DNA of 35,388 nucleotides from CAZYYO01 sp964650965 (GCA_964650965.1 CAZYYO010000020.1:1-35388); one strand, 5' to 3'. Positions 25,476-34,588 are shown, counted from the first letter of the stretch. Translations and numbers: made by a program. Notes: a model not told the origin generated them from the sequence alone.

Positions 25476-25478
25476 CGT

Positions 25479-25658
25479 ATGTCAATTTGTCCAAAAAATA
25501 AATCTTCTAAGGGAAGAAGAGATAAGAGAAGAGCGAACTGGAAAATGTCTGCTCCAACTTTAGTAAAATGCAGCAAATGTGGAGAGTTAATGGTACCACA
25601 TAGAGTATGCAAGAACTGCGGTTCTTATAACAAAAAAGAAATCATTGCTCAGGATTAA
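25479..25658 (+). CDS. rpmF: 50S ribosomal protein L32
   Basis: This 59-residue ribosomal protein starts MSICPKNKSSKGRRDKRRAN and has the zinc-binding pairs CSKC (31-34) and CKNC (44-47), so it is the zinc-containing form. The ribosome site AAGGAGG lies at the end of yceD and the gap between the genes is three bases, so the two are translated together. A strong terminator follows. Confidence 0.95.
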   Translation: MSICPKNKSSKGRRDKRRANWKMSAPTLVKCSKCGELMVPHRVCKNCGSYNKKEIIAQD

Positions 25659-25671
25659 TTCTGACAAAATC

Positions 25672-25706
25672 AAAGCTTTCGGGAGTTTTCCCCGGAAGCT
25701 TTTTTT
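25672..25706 (+). terminator. Intrinsic terminator after rpmF
   Basis: AAAGCTTTCGGG pairs with CCCGGAAGCTTT (one G-U pair), followed by a T run, separating yceD-rpmF from plsX. Confidence 0.92.
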
Positions 25707-25718
25707 ACATTCTTATAG

Positions 25719-25747
25719 TTGATTTTACAACTGATATATAGTATATT
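25719..25747 (+). promoter_or_regulatory. Candidate promoter of plsX with three nearby palindromes
   Basis: TTGATT (25719-25724), 17 bases, and TATATT (25742-25747) make a plausible promoter. AGTTG-ATTTTA-CAACT (25717-25732) overlaps the -35. Downstream lie GTGCA-TTT-TGCAC (25756-25768) and a 23-base imperfect palindrome (25774-25796) with arms GTCAG and CTGAC. These could be operators for a lipid-synthesis regulator. The sequences do not match the FapR or FabT boxes I know. Confidence 0.45.
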
Positions 25748-25862
25748 TCAATAAGGTGCATTTTGCACAGGAAGTCAGTTTTGTATAAAACCTGACATTT
25801 GGCATTCGTCTATTTTATAGGTTTCATTTGTAGGCTTATGTCTAAACCAGGAGGAAAATAAC

Positions 25863-26885
25863 ATGAAGGAAATGACCAGAGTTGCAGTTGACGCCATGGG
25901 TGGCGACAATGCACCGAAGGAAATTGTATTGGGTGCCATTGAAGCGGTGAAACGCCAGGATGATATTCAGGTCCTGTTAGTTGGACAGGAAGCTTTGATT
26001 CAAAAGGAATTAGACCAGTATACCTATCCGAAGGAACAGATTAAGATTGTAAATGCTACAGAAGTCATTGAAACAGCAGAGCCTCCAGTAAATGCCATTC
26101 GTAAGAAGAAGGATTCGTCCATTGTAGTTGCACTGAAGCTTGTGAAGAATCAGGAAGCAGATGCTTTCGTTTCTGCCGGAAGCTCCGGAGCCATTCTGGT
26201 AGGTGGACAGGTTATCATTGGTAAAATCAAAGGGGTAGAACGAGCGCCATTAGCACCATTAATTCCAACAGAGCATGGGGTGTCCCTGTTAATTGACTGC
26301 GGTGCTAATGTAGATGCCAGAGCTTCTCACCTGGTTCAGTTTGCCAAGATGGGTTCTCTGTACATGGAGCATGTGGTTGGAATCAGTAATCCAAGAGTCG
26401 CAATCGTTAATATTGGGGCGGAGGAAGATAAGGGAAATGCACTGGTGAAGGAAACCTTTCCATTATTGAAGGAATGTGAGGATATTAACTTCATTGGAAG
26501 TATTGAAGCCAGAGAAATACCTCATGGCATGGCAGATGTTATTGTATGTGAAGCATTTGTGGGAAATGTAATTCTGAAATTATATGAAGGATTAAGCTCC
26601 ACCTTGATTCATGTAATTAAGCAGGGGCTTCTTAGCACGTTAAAGAGCAAGATTGGTGCGGCACTTGCATTGCCTGCCTTGAAGAAGACCTTAAAAGCCT
26701 TTGACGCAACACAATATGGAGGTGCTCCATTGCTTGGCTTGAAAGGATTGGTTGTTAAGACTCATGGAAGTGCAACCAGTATAGAAGTTTGCAATTCCAT
26801 TATTCAATGTGTTACTTTTAAAGAAGAACGCATCAATGAGAAAATACAAGAGAATATATCAAATGTACAGGAAGATGTAAATTAG
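25863..26885 (+). CDS. plsX: Acyl-ACP:phosphate acyltransferase
   Basis: The 340-residue enzyme makes acyl phosphate from acyl-ACP for the PlsY step of phospholipid synthesis. It opens with VAVDAMGGDNAPKEIVLGA and carries SAGSSGAILVGG, GANVDARASHLVQFA, IVNIGAEEDKGN and GGAPLLGLKG, all PlsX hallmarks. Length is typical. CCAGGAGG lies before the ATG. acpP follows after 17 bases. Confidence 0.96.
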   Translation: MKEMTRVAVDAMGGDNAPKEIVLGAIEAVKRQDDIQVLLVGQEALIQKELDQYTYPKEQIKIVNATEVIETAEPPVNAIRKKKDSSIVVALKLVKNQEADAFVSAGSSGAILVGGQVIIGKIKGVERAPLAPLIPTEHGVSLLIDCGANVDARASHLVQFAKMGSLYMEHVVGISNPRVAIVNIGAEEDKGNALVKETFPLLKECEDINFIGSIEAREIPHGMADVIVCEAFVGNVILKLYEGLSSTLIHVIKQGLLSTLKSKIGAALALPALKKTLKAFDATQYGGAPLLGLKGLVVKTHGSATSIEVCNSIIQCVTFKEERINEKIQENISNVQEDVN

Positions 26886-26902
26886 AAAGGAGTTTTATTA
26901 TT

Positions 26903-27136
26903 ATGGAATTTGAAATGTTAAGAAATGTTATTGCTGAGGTTTTAGGCGTAGATGCTAATGAAATTACCATGGACACTACCTTTGAGGATGATCTTGGGGC
27001 AGATTCCTTAGATGTATTCCAGATTATTATGGGCGTAGAGGAAGAACTGAAAATTGAAGTGGATACAGACAAAGCAGATGGTATTGTAACCGTTGGAGAT
27101 GCTGTTCGTTTAATTAAAGAAACCGTTGGGGAATAA
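26903..27136 (+). CDS. acpP: Acyl carrier protein
   Basis: A small acidic 77-residue helical protein. The phosphopantetheine site is S35 in DDLGADSLD. It carries growing acyl chains in fatty-acid synthesis and donates them to PlsX, encoded upstream. AGAAAGGAG precedes the ATG. Confidence 0.97.
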   Translation: MEFEMLRNVIAEVLGVDANEITMDTTFEDDLGADSLDVFQIIMGVEEELKIEVDTDKADGIVTVGDAVRLIKETVGE

Positions 27137-27161
27137 GGATAGATTTGTATCAGCTCTTGTG

Positions 27162-27188
27162 AGAAGGCTCCTTTCGGGGAGCTTTTCT
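27162..27188 (+). terminator. Weak hairpin between acpP and rnc
   Basis: GGCTCC-TTTC-GGGGAGC followed by TTTTCTT can form an imperfect terminator. It may trim transcription after the highly needed acpP while letting some read through into rnc. Confidence 0.55.
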
Positions 27189-27223
27189 TGTCATGAGAGT
27201 GCCAACGTGTGAAAGAAGGTAGT

Positions 27224-27919
27224 ATGAGAGAAATAGATGAATTTCAAAAAATAATTGGGTATGAATTTAAAGACGAAAGCTTATTGGTTCAGGCACTGAC
27301 CCACAGTTCCTATGCAAATGAGAAACACATGAAGAAATTATCGGATAATGAACGTCTGGAGTTTTTAGGCGATGCAGTATTAGAAATTATCTCCAGTGAG
27401 TTTTTGTATTTAAATTATAAGAAGCTTCCAGAGGGGGATTTAACTCGACTTCGTGCCAGTATTGTATGTGAACCTACATTGGCCTACTGTACCAAGCCAT
27501 TAGATCTTGGAAAATATGTACGGTTAGGAAAAGGAGAAGATCTTACCGGGGGACGACAGAGAAAATCCATCTTATCGGATGCGCTTGAGGCTGTTATTGG
27601 AGCAATTTATTTAGATGGCGGATTAGAGCATGCCAGAGAATTTATCCTGAAATTTATTATGACAGACATTGAGCATAAGCAGCTGTTTTATGACAGTAAG
27701 ACCATCCTGCAGGAGGTGGTGCAGTCTAAGTACCAAGAGGGGCTGACCTATGACCTTTTGAAGGAAGAGGGACCAGACCATGCTAAGCACTTTACAGTAG
27801 AGGCAAGAATTGGCTCTCGGGTGGTTGGTGTAGGAGAAGGAAATACCAAGAAGGCAGCGGAACAGGAAGCTGCTTATCATGGATTGCTTTTGCTAAGAGC
27901 TGAGACACCCCAGAAATAA
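27224..27919 (+). CDS. rnc: Ribonuclease III
   Basis: This 231-residue nuclease cleaves double-stranded RNA in rRNA processing. The catalytic box NERLEFLGDAVLE lies at residues 42-54 with E43, E46 and D50, and a second acidic site is in LSDALEAVIGAIYLDGG. A double-stranded-RNA-binding domain fills about 155-228 (KTILQEVVQSKY, KKAAEQEAA). I chose the ATG at 27224 after GAAAGAAGG; an in-frame GTG at 27209 would add five residues. Confidence 0.96.
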   Translation: MREIDEFQKIIGYEFKDESLLVQALTHSSYANEKHMKKLSDNERLEFLGDAVLEIISSEFLYLNYKKLPEGDLTRLRASIVCEPTLAYCTKPLDLGKYVRLGKGEDLTGGRQRKSILSDALEAVIGAIYLDGGLEHAREFILKFIMTDIEHKQLFYDSKTILQEVVQSKYQEGLTYDLLKEEGPDHAKHFTVEARIGSRVVGVGEGNTKKAAEQEAAYHGLLLLRAETPQK

Positions 27920-27962
27920 AGCAGGTTCTACTTTATAATAATAAGGATGATTGAGGAAACAT

Positions 27963-30900
27963 ATGTATCTTAAAAGTATAGAAATGCATGGATTTAAATC
28001 CTTTGCAAATAAAATTGTATTTGAATTTCATAATGGAATTACAGGTATTGTAGGACCAAATGGAAGTGGTAAGAGTAACGTTAGTGATGCGGTTCGCTGG
28101 GTGTTAGGAGAGCAAAGTGCCAAGCAGCTTCGTGGTGCCAGTATGCAGGACGTTATTTTTGCAGGAACGGAAAATCGCAAGCCCTTAAGCTATGCTTATG
28201 TGGCAATTACCATGGATAATTCAGACCATCTTCTTCCCGTAGATTATGAAGAGGTAACCATTGCTCGTCGGGTTTATCGTTCCGGAGAAAGTGAATATCT
28301 GTTAAATGGTATTCCCTGTCGTCTGAAGGATGTAAATGAACTGTTCTATGATACCGGTATTGGCAAGGAAGGCTATTCCATTATTGGACAGGGACAGATT
28401 GAAAAAATCTTAAACGGTAAACCGGAAGAGCGAAGAGAACTGTTTGATGAAGCGGTTGGAATTGTAAAATATAAAAGACGTAAGATTGCTGCCTGCAAGA
28501 AGCTGGAAAACGAACGGGATAATCTGGTTCGTGTCAATGATATTTTGTCAGAATTGGAACGACAGGTCGGACCATTGGAGCGTCAGGCAGAAAATGCCCG
28601 TTTGTATTTAAAGAAAAAAGAAGAATTAAAAACCTTAGATGTGAACACCTTTCTTGTGGAAGTGGAGCATTTAAATGAACATTTAAAGGAAGTAGAGAAA
28701 AACTACAATATTGCAAATAGGCAGTATGAGGAAACCACCAAAGAGCAGGAGCAAATCAAAGAACAGTATGCGGCATTGGAAGAGGAAATGTCCATATTAG
28801 ATGAGAAAATTAATCAGATTCGAGATGACCAGGGAAACACCACACTGATGAAGGGACGCCTGGAGAATCAGATTAATCTGTTAAATGAACAAATTCATTC
28901 TGCTCAGGTTGCAGACGAAAGCTTATTTACCAGAAAGACCGCATTAGAGGCTGAGAAGGAACAGCGTCTGGCAGAGAAGGCTGCCTGTGATAAGGAAAAG
29001 GACGAGCTAGAAGCACTGCTAGAGGAAGTGGAAGGACGTCTGAAAAATGTTAAGGATTATTACGATAATCTACAGGCGGAAATCAAACAGTGCAATGAAG
29101 GCATTGAGCGGGATAAGAACCAGTTAATGGAGCTGTTAAATAATAAGGCGAATATTAAATCCAAAGAACAGCGTTACAAGACCATGTTAGAGCAGATTAA
29201 TATTCGAAAAGCCCAGTTGACCCAACGACTCCTGCAGCGAAAAACAGAAGAAAATACCTTACATCTAGAGCTGACAAAGTGCCAGCTTGCTTTTGATACC
29301 GCATCTCAGCAGATGGAAGAGCTGCAGAAGAAAGAAAAGGAATTCTCTGTAAAATATGTGGAATGGAAGAACAAAGGCAGAGAGGCAGAGGAACAGTTAA
29401 AAACTGCCACCGGGGAATATCAGCGTCAGAAATCACGTCTGGAATCCTTAAAGAATATAGCAGAGCGATATGATGGATATGGCAACAGTATTCGTAAGGT
29501 AATGGAGAAGAAGGATACGAATCCTGGAATTCTTGGTGTAGTATCTGATTTGATTCATGTGGAGAAAAAATATGAAATAGCCATTGAGACAGCTTTAGGT
29601 GGCAATATTCAAAATATTGTTACCAAGGATGAAACAATTGCTAAGGAAATGATTCGCTTCCTTAAAGAAAATCGCCTGGGACGAGCTACCTTTCTTCCAT
29701 TAACCAGTGTGGATGGACGAGGCAACTTTAAGAATCAGGATGCATTAAAGGAACCAGGCGTATTAGGACTTGCCAGTGAGCTTGTTACCTGTGATGAGAA
29801 ATATGCCGGAGTATCAGCATATCTGTTAGGCAGAGTGATTGTAACAGAAAATATAGATGCAGCTATTAAGCTTGCTAAGAAGAATCACTACAGCCTTCAT
29901 ATTGTTACGTTGGAAGGGGAATACTTAAGCCCAGGAGGCTCCATGACAGGAGGTTCCTTTAGAAACAATAGTAATCTGTTAGGAAGAAATCGTGAAATTA
30001 ACGATTTAAATAAGAAGATTGCTGTATTAATGGAGCAAATTAAGGAAACCGAACAACGGCTTTCCGATATTGAAACGGCACAATCCTTATTAGAAGAGGA
30101 TCGCAAAGAAAATCAGGAACAGCTTCAGAAGGCTGCATTAGAGAAAAATACGGCACAGATGAATTTAGACCGTGCCACAGAGCAGAAGACGGAAAGTGAA
30201 AATGCTTTCTCCAGCTTAAATGTGGAAAGCGAAGACATGGAACGTCAGCTGGCAGAAATCAATCAGGAAAAAGCAAAAAATGCCCAGGAAATGGAAGCTT
30301 CTATTCTTCGAGAAGAAGAGCTGCAAAAGGAGAGCCAGGCATTTATGGCTACCTTGGATGAGAAGACCTATATGGAAAGCTCTGCTTCTAGAAATGTATC
30401 AGAGGCACAGATTGAAGAAGCCAATGCCAGACAGAAGGTTACCTTTGTATTAGAGAATCGAAATCGTATCATTGCAGAGATTGAGAAAACTCAGCAGGCT
30501 ATTGAACAGCTGGTATCAGAAGCTGCCAATGCCAAGGAAGATGCCAAGAAGAAACAGCACGACATTGAAGAAATTAAGAAAACCATTATTGCCAGTGATG
30601 ATACCTATGCTGCCTTAGAACAATCCTTAAAGGATGCTATTGCAGCAAAGGATGAAAAGAATGCACAATATAAGGGCTTCTTCTCCAAGCGGGAGGAAGT
30701 GGCAAATCGGTTAAGTGCTCTGGATAAGGAAATCTTCCGATTGAATACCCAACGGGAAAAGGGAGAGGAAGCCATTGAATTCCAGACCAATTATATGTGG
30801 GAAGAATATGAGCTTACCTTCCATGCTGCGATGGAATTACGAAATGAAGAATATACAGATTTGTCTGAAATGAAGCGACAGGTATCTTCTATTAAAGATG

Positions 30901-31523
30901 AGATTCGCCGCATGGGCAATGTAAATGTAAATGCTATTGAGGAATATAAGGAAGTATCTGAGAGATACGGCTTCTTAAAGGGACAGCATGATGATTTAAT
31001 AGAAGCAGAACAGACCTTAATGGGTATTATAGAGGAATTAGATACAGGAATGAGAGAACAATTCACCAAAGGATTTGGAGAAATCCAGCGTGAATTTGAC
31101 AAGGCATTCAAGGAACTGTTTGGTGGAGGAAAGGGTACCTTAGAGCTGGTAGAAGGAGAGGATATCCTGGAGTGTGGTATTCGAATAATCGCTCAGCCGC
31201 CAGGCAAGAAGCTGCAAAATATGATGCAGCTGTCCGGTGGAGAAAAATCCCTTACAGCTATTGCTTTATTATTTGCCATTCAGAATTTGAAGCCATCACC
31301 GTTTTGTCTCTTAGATGAGATTGAAGCTGCCCTGGATGATTCTAATGTAGGAAGATTTGCCAATTATTTACATAAACTTACCAAGAATACACAGTTTATT
31401 ATTATTACCCATCGTCGTGGTACCATGAATGCAGCAGACCGCCTTTATGGAATTACCATGCAGGAAAAGGGAGTTTCTACTCTGGTATCTGTTAATTTAA
31501 TTGAAAATGATTTAGATAAATAA
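27963..31523 (+). CDS. smc: Chromosome segregation protein SMC
   Basis: The 1186-residue ATPase organises and segregates the chromosome. The N-terminal head has Walker A GPNGSGKSN near residue 32-40. Two long coiled coils flank a hinge at about 515-670 (GILGVVSDLI, GRATFLPL, GGSMTGGSF). The C-terminal head has the signature LSGGEKSLTAIALLFA and Walker B CLLDEIEAALDD near 1090-1125. GAGGAAAC precedes the ATG at 27963; an in-frame TTG at 27951 is less likely. rnc lies upstream and ftsY 20 bases downstream, the usual arrangement. Confidence 0.97.
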   Translation: MYLKSIEMHGFKSFANKIVFEFHNGITGIVGPNGSGKSNVSDAVRWVLGEQSAKQLRGASMQDVIFAGTENRKPLSYAYVAITMDNSDHLLPVDYEEVTIARRVYRSGESEYLLNGIPCRLKDVNELFYDTGIGKEGYSIIGQGQIEKILNGKPEERRELFDEAVGIVKYKRRKIAACKKLENERDNLVRVNDILSELERQVGPLERQAENARLYLKKKEELKTLDVNTFLVEVEHLNEHLKEVEKNYNIANRQYEETTKEQEQIKEQYAALEEEMSILDEKINQIRDDQGNTTLMKGRLENQINLLNEQIHSAQVADESLFTRKTALEAEKEQRLAEKAACDKEKDELEALLEEVEGRLKNVKDYYDNLQAEIKQCNEGIERDKNQLMELLNNKANIKSKEQRYKTMLEQINIRKAQLTQRLLQRKTEENTLHLELTKCQLAFDTASQQMEELQKKEKEFSVKYVEWKNKGREAEEQLKTATGEYQRQKSRLESLKNIAERYDGYGNSIRKVMEKKDTNPGILGVVSDLIHVEKKYEIAIETALGGNIQNIVTKDETIAKEMIRFLKENRLGRATFLPLTSVDGRGNFKNQDALKEPGVLGLASELVTCDEKYAGVSAYLLGRVIVTENIDAAIKLAKKNHYSLHIVTLEGEYLSPGGSMTGGSFRNNSNLLGRNREINDLNKKIAVLMEQIKETEQRLSDIETAQSLLEEDRKENQEQLQKAALEKNTAQMNLDRATEQKTESENAFSSLNVESEDMERQLAEINQEKAKNAQEMEASILREEELQKESQAFMATLDEKTYMESSASRNVSEAQIEEANARQKVTFVLENRNRIIAEIEKTQQAIEQLVSEAANAKEDAKKKQHDIEEIKKTIIASDDTYAALEQSLKDAIAAKDEKNAQYKGFFSKREEVANRLSALDKEIFRLNTQREKGEEAIEFQTNYMWEEYELTFHAAMELRNEEYTDLSEMKRQVSSIKDEIRRMGNVNVNAIEEYKEVSERYGFLKGQHDDLIEAEQTLMGIIEELDTGMREQFTKGFGEIQREFDKAFKELFGGGKGTLELVEGEDILECGIRIIAQPPGKKLQNMMQLSGGEKSLTAIALLFAIQNLKPSPFCLLDEIEAALDDSNVGRFANYLHKLTKNTQFIIITHRRGTMNAADRLYGITMQEKGVSTLVSVNLIENDLDK

Positions 31524-31543
31524 GAAAGTGTAAGGAATAGTGT

Positions 31544-32485
31544 ATGGAAGAGATAAATGAGAAACCAGGATTCTTTAAACGATTATTTCAGGGATTAAGC
31601 AAAACCAGAGATAATCTGGTGAAAAACATGGATTATGTATTCCGTGGTTTTACCAATATTGATGAGGACTTCTATGAGGAAATCGAGGAGATTTTGATTA
31701 TGGGAGACCTGGGGGTTCATACTACCCAAAATATCTTGGAAGACCTTAAGAATAAGGTGAAGGAACAGAAAATCAAAGAGCCCATAGAATGTAAGCAGCT
31801 GTTAATTGACAGTATTAAGGAACAGATGGATATTGGAGATGCGGCCTATCAGTTTGAAGCCTGCAAGTCTGTGGTTATGGTAGTGGGAGTAAATGGGGTA
31901 GGTAAGACCACCACTATTGGTAAGCTGGCTTCTAAGCTGAGAGCTGAGAATAAGAAGGTGTTAATTGCCGCCGCAGATACCTTCCGTGCTGCCGCCGGTG
32001 AACAGCTAAAGGAATGGGCGAACCGTTCTCAGGTGGATATGATTGGTGGACAAGAAGGCAGTGACCCGGCAGCGGTAGTATTTGATGCTGTCCAGGCTGC
32101 CAAAGCAAGAAATATTGATGTCCTTTTGATTGATACTGCAGGGCGACTTCATAATAAGAAGAATCTTATGGAAGAGCTGCGGAAAATGAACCGCATTATT
32201 GATAAGGAATATCCCGATGCTTTTCGTGAGACCCTGGTGGTGTTAGATGGAACCACGGGACAAAATGCTTTGGCACAGGCCAAGGAATTTTCTGAAGTAA
32301 CAGACATTACCGGAATTGTGCTTACCAAGCTAGATGGTACCGCCAAGGGCGGAATTGCCGTGGCAATTCAAGCTGAGATGGGAATTCCTGTAAAATATAT
32401 TGGCGTTGGTGAGACGGTAGATGATTTAGAAAAATTTGATTCTCAGCAATTTGTGGATGCACTGTTTTCAGTGGAAGAAGAGTAA
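31544..32485 (+). CDS. ftsY: Signal recognition particle receptor
   Basis: The 313-residue GTPase docks the signal recognition particle at the membrane. After a short amphipathic N-terminus (GFFKRLFQGLSKTRDNL) comes the four-helix N domain, then the G domain with G1 GVNGVGKTT at about 115-123, DTFRAAAGEQL, DTAGRLHNK and TKLDGTAKGG. The long acidic N-terminal domain of the E. coli protein is absent, as usual in Bacillota. ffh does not follow. Confidence 0.97.
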   Translation: MEEINEKPGFFKRLFQGLSKTRDNLVKNMDYVFRGFTNIDEDFYEEIEEILIMGDLGVHTTQNILEDLKNKVKEQKIKEPIECKQLLIDSIKEQMDIGDAAYQFEACKSVVMVVGVNGVGKTTTIGKLASKLRAENKKVLIAAADTFRAAAGEQLKEWANRSQVDMIGGQEGSDPAAVVFDAVQAAKARNIDVLLIDTAGRLHNKKNLMEELRKMNRIIDKEYPDAFRETLVVLDGTTGQNALAQAKEFSEVTDITGIVLTKLDGTAKGGIAVAIQAEMGIPVKYIGVGETVDDLEKFDSQQFVDALFSVEEE

Positions 32486-32490
32486 AGTAA

Positions 32491-32540
32491 ATGTAAATAC
32501 TGGTTGTAATCAGGAAAAAGAAGGAATAGAATATTTACAT
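32491..32540 (+). promoter_or_regulatory. Promoter of ilvA bracketed by a 9-bp inverted repeat
   Basis: TTGTAA (32504-32509), 17 bases and TAGAAT (32527-32532) form a fair promoter. ATGTAAATA (32491-32499) and its exact complement TATTTACAT (32532-32540) lie on either side, the second overlapping the last base of the -10. There is no room for a T-box leader before the start at 32573. Confidence 0.5.
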
Positions 32541-32572
32541 GACCAAAATTGGCCGGGAAGGAAAAAGAAAAG

Positions 32573-33784
32573 ATGCTAACATTAGACAAGTTTGAAGAAG
32601 CAAGCAAGGTAGTAAGTAAGGTAACATTAGAAACAAAATTAATCTACAGTGATTTCCTAAGTGATAAGACAGGAAATCAGGTATATTTAAAACCGGAAAA
32701 TATGCAGTTTACAGGAGCATATAAGGTACGTGGTGCTTATTATAAGATTAGCACCCTGACACCGGAAGAGAGAGAAAAAGGATTGATTACTGCATCTGCA
32801 GGAAATCATGCCCAGGGTGTAGCCTATGCAGCCAAGTGTTTTGGCGTAAAAGCAACGATTGTTATGCCAACAACCACACCATTAATCAAAGTAAATCGTA
32901 CCAAGAGCTATGGAGCAGAGGTTGTATTATACGGAGATGTATATGATGAGGCATGTGCTAAGGCTTATGAATTAGCAGATGAGCATGGATATACCTTTAT
33001 TCATCCCTTTGATGATTTAGCAGTAGCTACCGGACAGGGAACCATTGCAATGGAAATATTCAAGGAGCTTCCCTTAGTAGAGTACATATTAGTTCCTATT
33101 GGCGGTGGCGGACTGGCAACAGGTGTCTCTACTTTAGCTAAGCTGTTAAATCCTAAGATTAAGGTTATTGGAGTAGAACCAGCAGGTGCCAACTGTATGC
33201 AGGCATCTTTGAAAAATAAGAAGGTGACAACACTTCCCACGGTAAATACCATTGCAGATGGTACCGCAGTAAAAACTCCCGGAGAGAAAATCTTCCCATA
33301 TATTCAAAAGAATCTGGATGATATTATTACTGTTGAGGATAATGAATTAATTGTATCCTTCCTGGATATGGTGGAGAATCACAAGATGGTAGTAGAGAAC
33401 TCCGGACTTCTTACCGTTGCAGCATTGAATCAGTTAAATGTAAAGGGCAAACGTGTAGTGTCCATTCTCAGCGGCGGAAATATGGATGTCATTACCATGT
33501 CTTCTGTAGTACAGCAGGGATTAATCTTTAGAGACAGAATCTTTACTGTATCTGTACTTCTTCCTGACAAGCCAGGAGAGCTGGCTCGTGTATCAGAAAC
33601 CATAGCAGAAGTACAGGGAAATGTAATTAAGCTGGAGCACAACCAGTTTGTATCCACCAACAGAAGTGCTGCAGTGGAGCTTCGTATTACCTTAGAGGCC
33701 TTTGGTACAGAGCACAAGGAGCAGATTCTACAAGCCTTAGAAGAAGGCGGATATAAGCCAAGAATTGTGAGAACAAGTTTATAA
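32573..33784 (+). CDS. ilvA: Threonine ammonia-lyase with C-terminal ACT domain
   Basis: The 403-residue PLP enzyme converts threonine to 2-oxobutanoate and ammonia. The PLP lysine is K51 in FTGAYKVRGA; SAGNHAQGVA and the phosphate loop GGGGLATG (about 177-184) are intact. Residues about 330-402 form one ACT domain (VLLPDKPGELARVSETIAE), as in the short TdcB/IlvA forms of Bacillota, rather than the two ACT-like modules of E. coli IlvA. It may serve isoleucine synthesis or threonine fermentation; the sequence alone does not decide. GGGAAGG lies 11 bases before the ATG. Confidence 0.93.
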   Translation: MLTLDKFEEASKVVSKVTLETKLIYSDFLSDKTGNQVYLKPENMQFTGAYKVRGAYYKISTLTPEEREKGLITASAGNHAQGVAYAAKCFGVKATIVMPTTTPLIKVNRTKSYGAEVVLYGDVYDEACAKAYELADEHGYTFIHPFDDLAVATGQGTIAMEIFKELPLVEYILVPIGGGGLATGVSTLAKLLNPKIKVIGVEPAGANCMQASLKNKKVTTLPTVNTIADGTAVKTPGEKIFPYIQKNLDDIITVEDNELIVSFLDMVENHKMVVENSGLLTVAALNQLNVKGKRVVSILSGGNMDVITMSSVVQQGLIFRDRIFTVSVLLPDKPGELARVSETIAEVQGNVIKLEHNQFVSTNRSAAVELRITLEAFGTEHKEQILQALEEGGYKPRIVRTSL

Positions 33785-33793
33785 TAGATAGAC

Positions 33794-33822
33794 TAAATAA
33801 TTCGTTACGATATACCGATATT
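33794..33822 (+). promoter_or_regulatory. Possible flagellar-sigma (sigma-D/FliA) promoter
   Basis: TAAA (33794-33797) and CCGATATT (33815-33822) match the two sigma-D boxes of Bacillota; with the base before CCGATAT counted in the -10 box the spacer is 16. A start near 33829 would run into the terminator at 33868, then the gene at 33994. Confidence 0.4.
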
Positions 33823-33867
33823 TATAATAAGCAGTTTAAATATCATGGACGAATGGAAAAAGCTAAG

Positions 33868-33902
33868 GACAGCAACCTATATTTAGGAGGCTGTCTTTTT
33901 TT
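33868..33902 (+). terminator. Intrinsic terminator after ilvA
   Basis: GACAGC (33868-33873) pairs with GCTGTC (33890-33895), with an inner CCTA/TAGG stem, then seven T. It ends the ilvA transcript and may also end a short transcript from the sigma-D-like promoter. Confidence 0.88.
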
Positions 33903-33993
33903 ATTACAAAGTATGACGTTGCTAAATTCGAAGCATGGAAAAATAAACTACTAACCAGATGGAAAATATATGAAAAAAATGGAGGTGAAAATT

Positions 33994-34557
33994 ATGGAGA
34001 TAGGAAATGTAACAGGACTATGGGGAACAGGTAAAACCATAGGAAGTGCTACCAATACAGTAAAAACAGGAGATGAAGTTACATTTTCCCAAGATGTTCT
34101 AAGCTGTACAGGAGTAGGAAGCAAAAAGGCTGTTGTGTGTTCTGATGCATTAATGTCTTATGCAAGTCCACAGACCGGAGAATCTGTTAACATTTACAAA
34201 GCAGATGATTACTCCAAAGAGAATCCCATGTATATGATCAAAGGATTAGACGCGGATGGCATTGCATATGAGCAGGAAGTAGATGCCAGTAAAATTGATG
34301 TGTCCCATTGCAGTTACAATGAATTGATGGTGTTAAATATTGAAACAGGACATACCTCCCCTGAGGATACGCTTCATGCCATCGCAGCAAGAGACAAGTC
34401 AGGGCAGGACAGTTATTTTGATAAGACAAATTACCTGTCTTATATCAAAGAAGCCATGGAAGATATGAAGACCGTGGGAGCTTGGGAGGATTATTTGTCT
34501 TATGGTAAATGGATTGATGACTTATTAGATTATCAGAAGCAACAAAAGGAATCATAG
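33994..34557 (+). CDS. Uncharacterised soluble protein
   Basis: The 187-residue protein has no signal peptide, membrane helix or motif I recognise. Residues 1-60 look beta-rich with many Gly and Thr (NVTGLWGTGKTIGSATNTV), and the C-terminal third is helical (NYLSYIKEAMEDMKTVGAWEDYLSYG). The segment GLWGTGKTI resembles a P-loop only by chance, since no other NTPase motif follows. The ATG at 33994 comes five bases after GGAGGTGA; an upstream ATG at 33970 would sit before that ribosome site. It is followed 77 bases later by another unknown gene and may form an operon with it. Confidence 0.7.
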   Translation: MEIGNVTGLWGTGKTIGSATNTVKTGDEVTFSQDVLSCTGVGSKKAVVCSDALMSYASPQTGESVNIYKADDYSKENPMYMIKGLDADGIAYEQEVDASKIDVSHCSYNELMVLNIETGHTSPEDTLHAIAARDKSGQDSYFDKTNYLSYIKEAMEDMKTVGAWEDYLSYGKWIDDLLDYQKQQKES

Positions 34558-34588
34558 AACATCCTTTGGACCTTTTAGGAGAGGGAAC

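Noticed and set aside
25708..25862. FapR operator before plsX
   Set aside because: The FapR core (TTAGTACC..GGTACTAA style) is not present; the palindromes there differ in sequence.
32486..32572. T-box or amino-acid riboswitch before ilvA
   Set aside because: Only 87 bases separate ftsY and ilvA, too short for a T-box, and no conserved T-box sequence is visible.
34024..34050. P-loop NTPase motif (GLWGTGKTI) in the unknown protein
   Set aside because: It occurs in a short beta-rich region and no Walker B or other NTPase motif follows in the remaining sequence.
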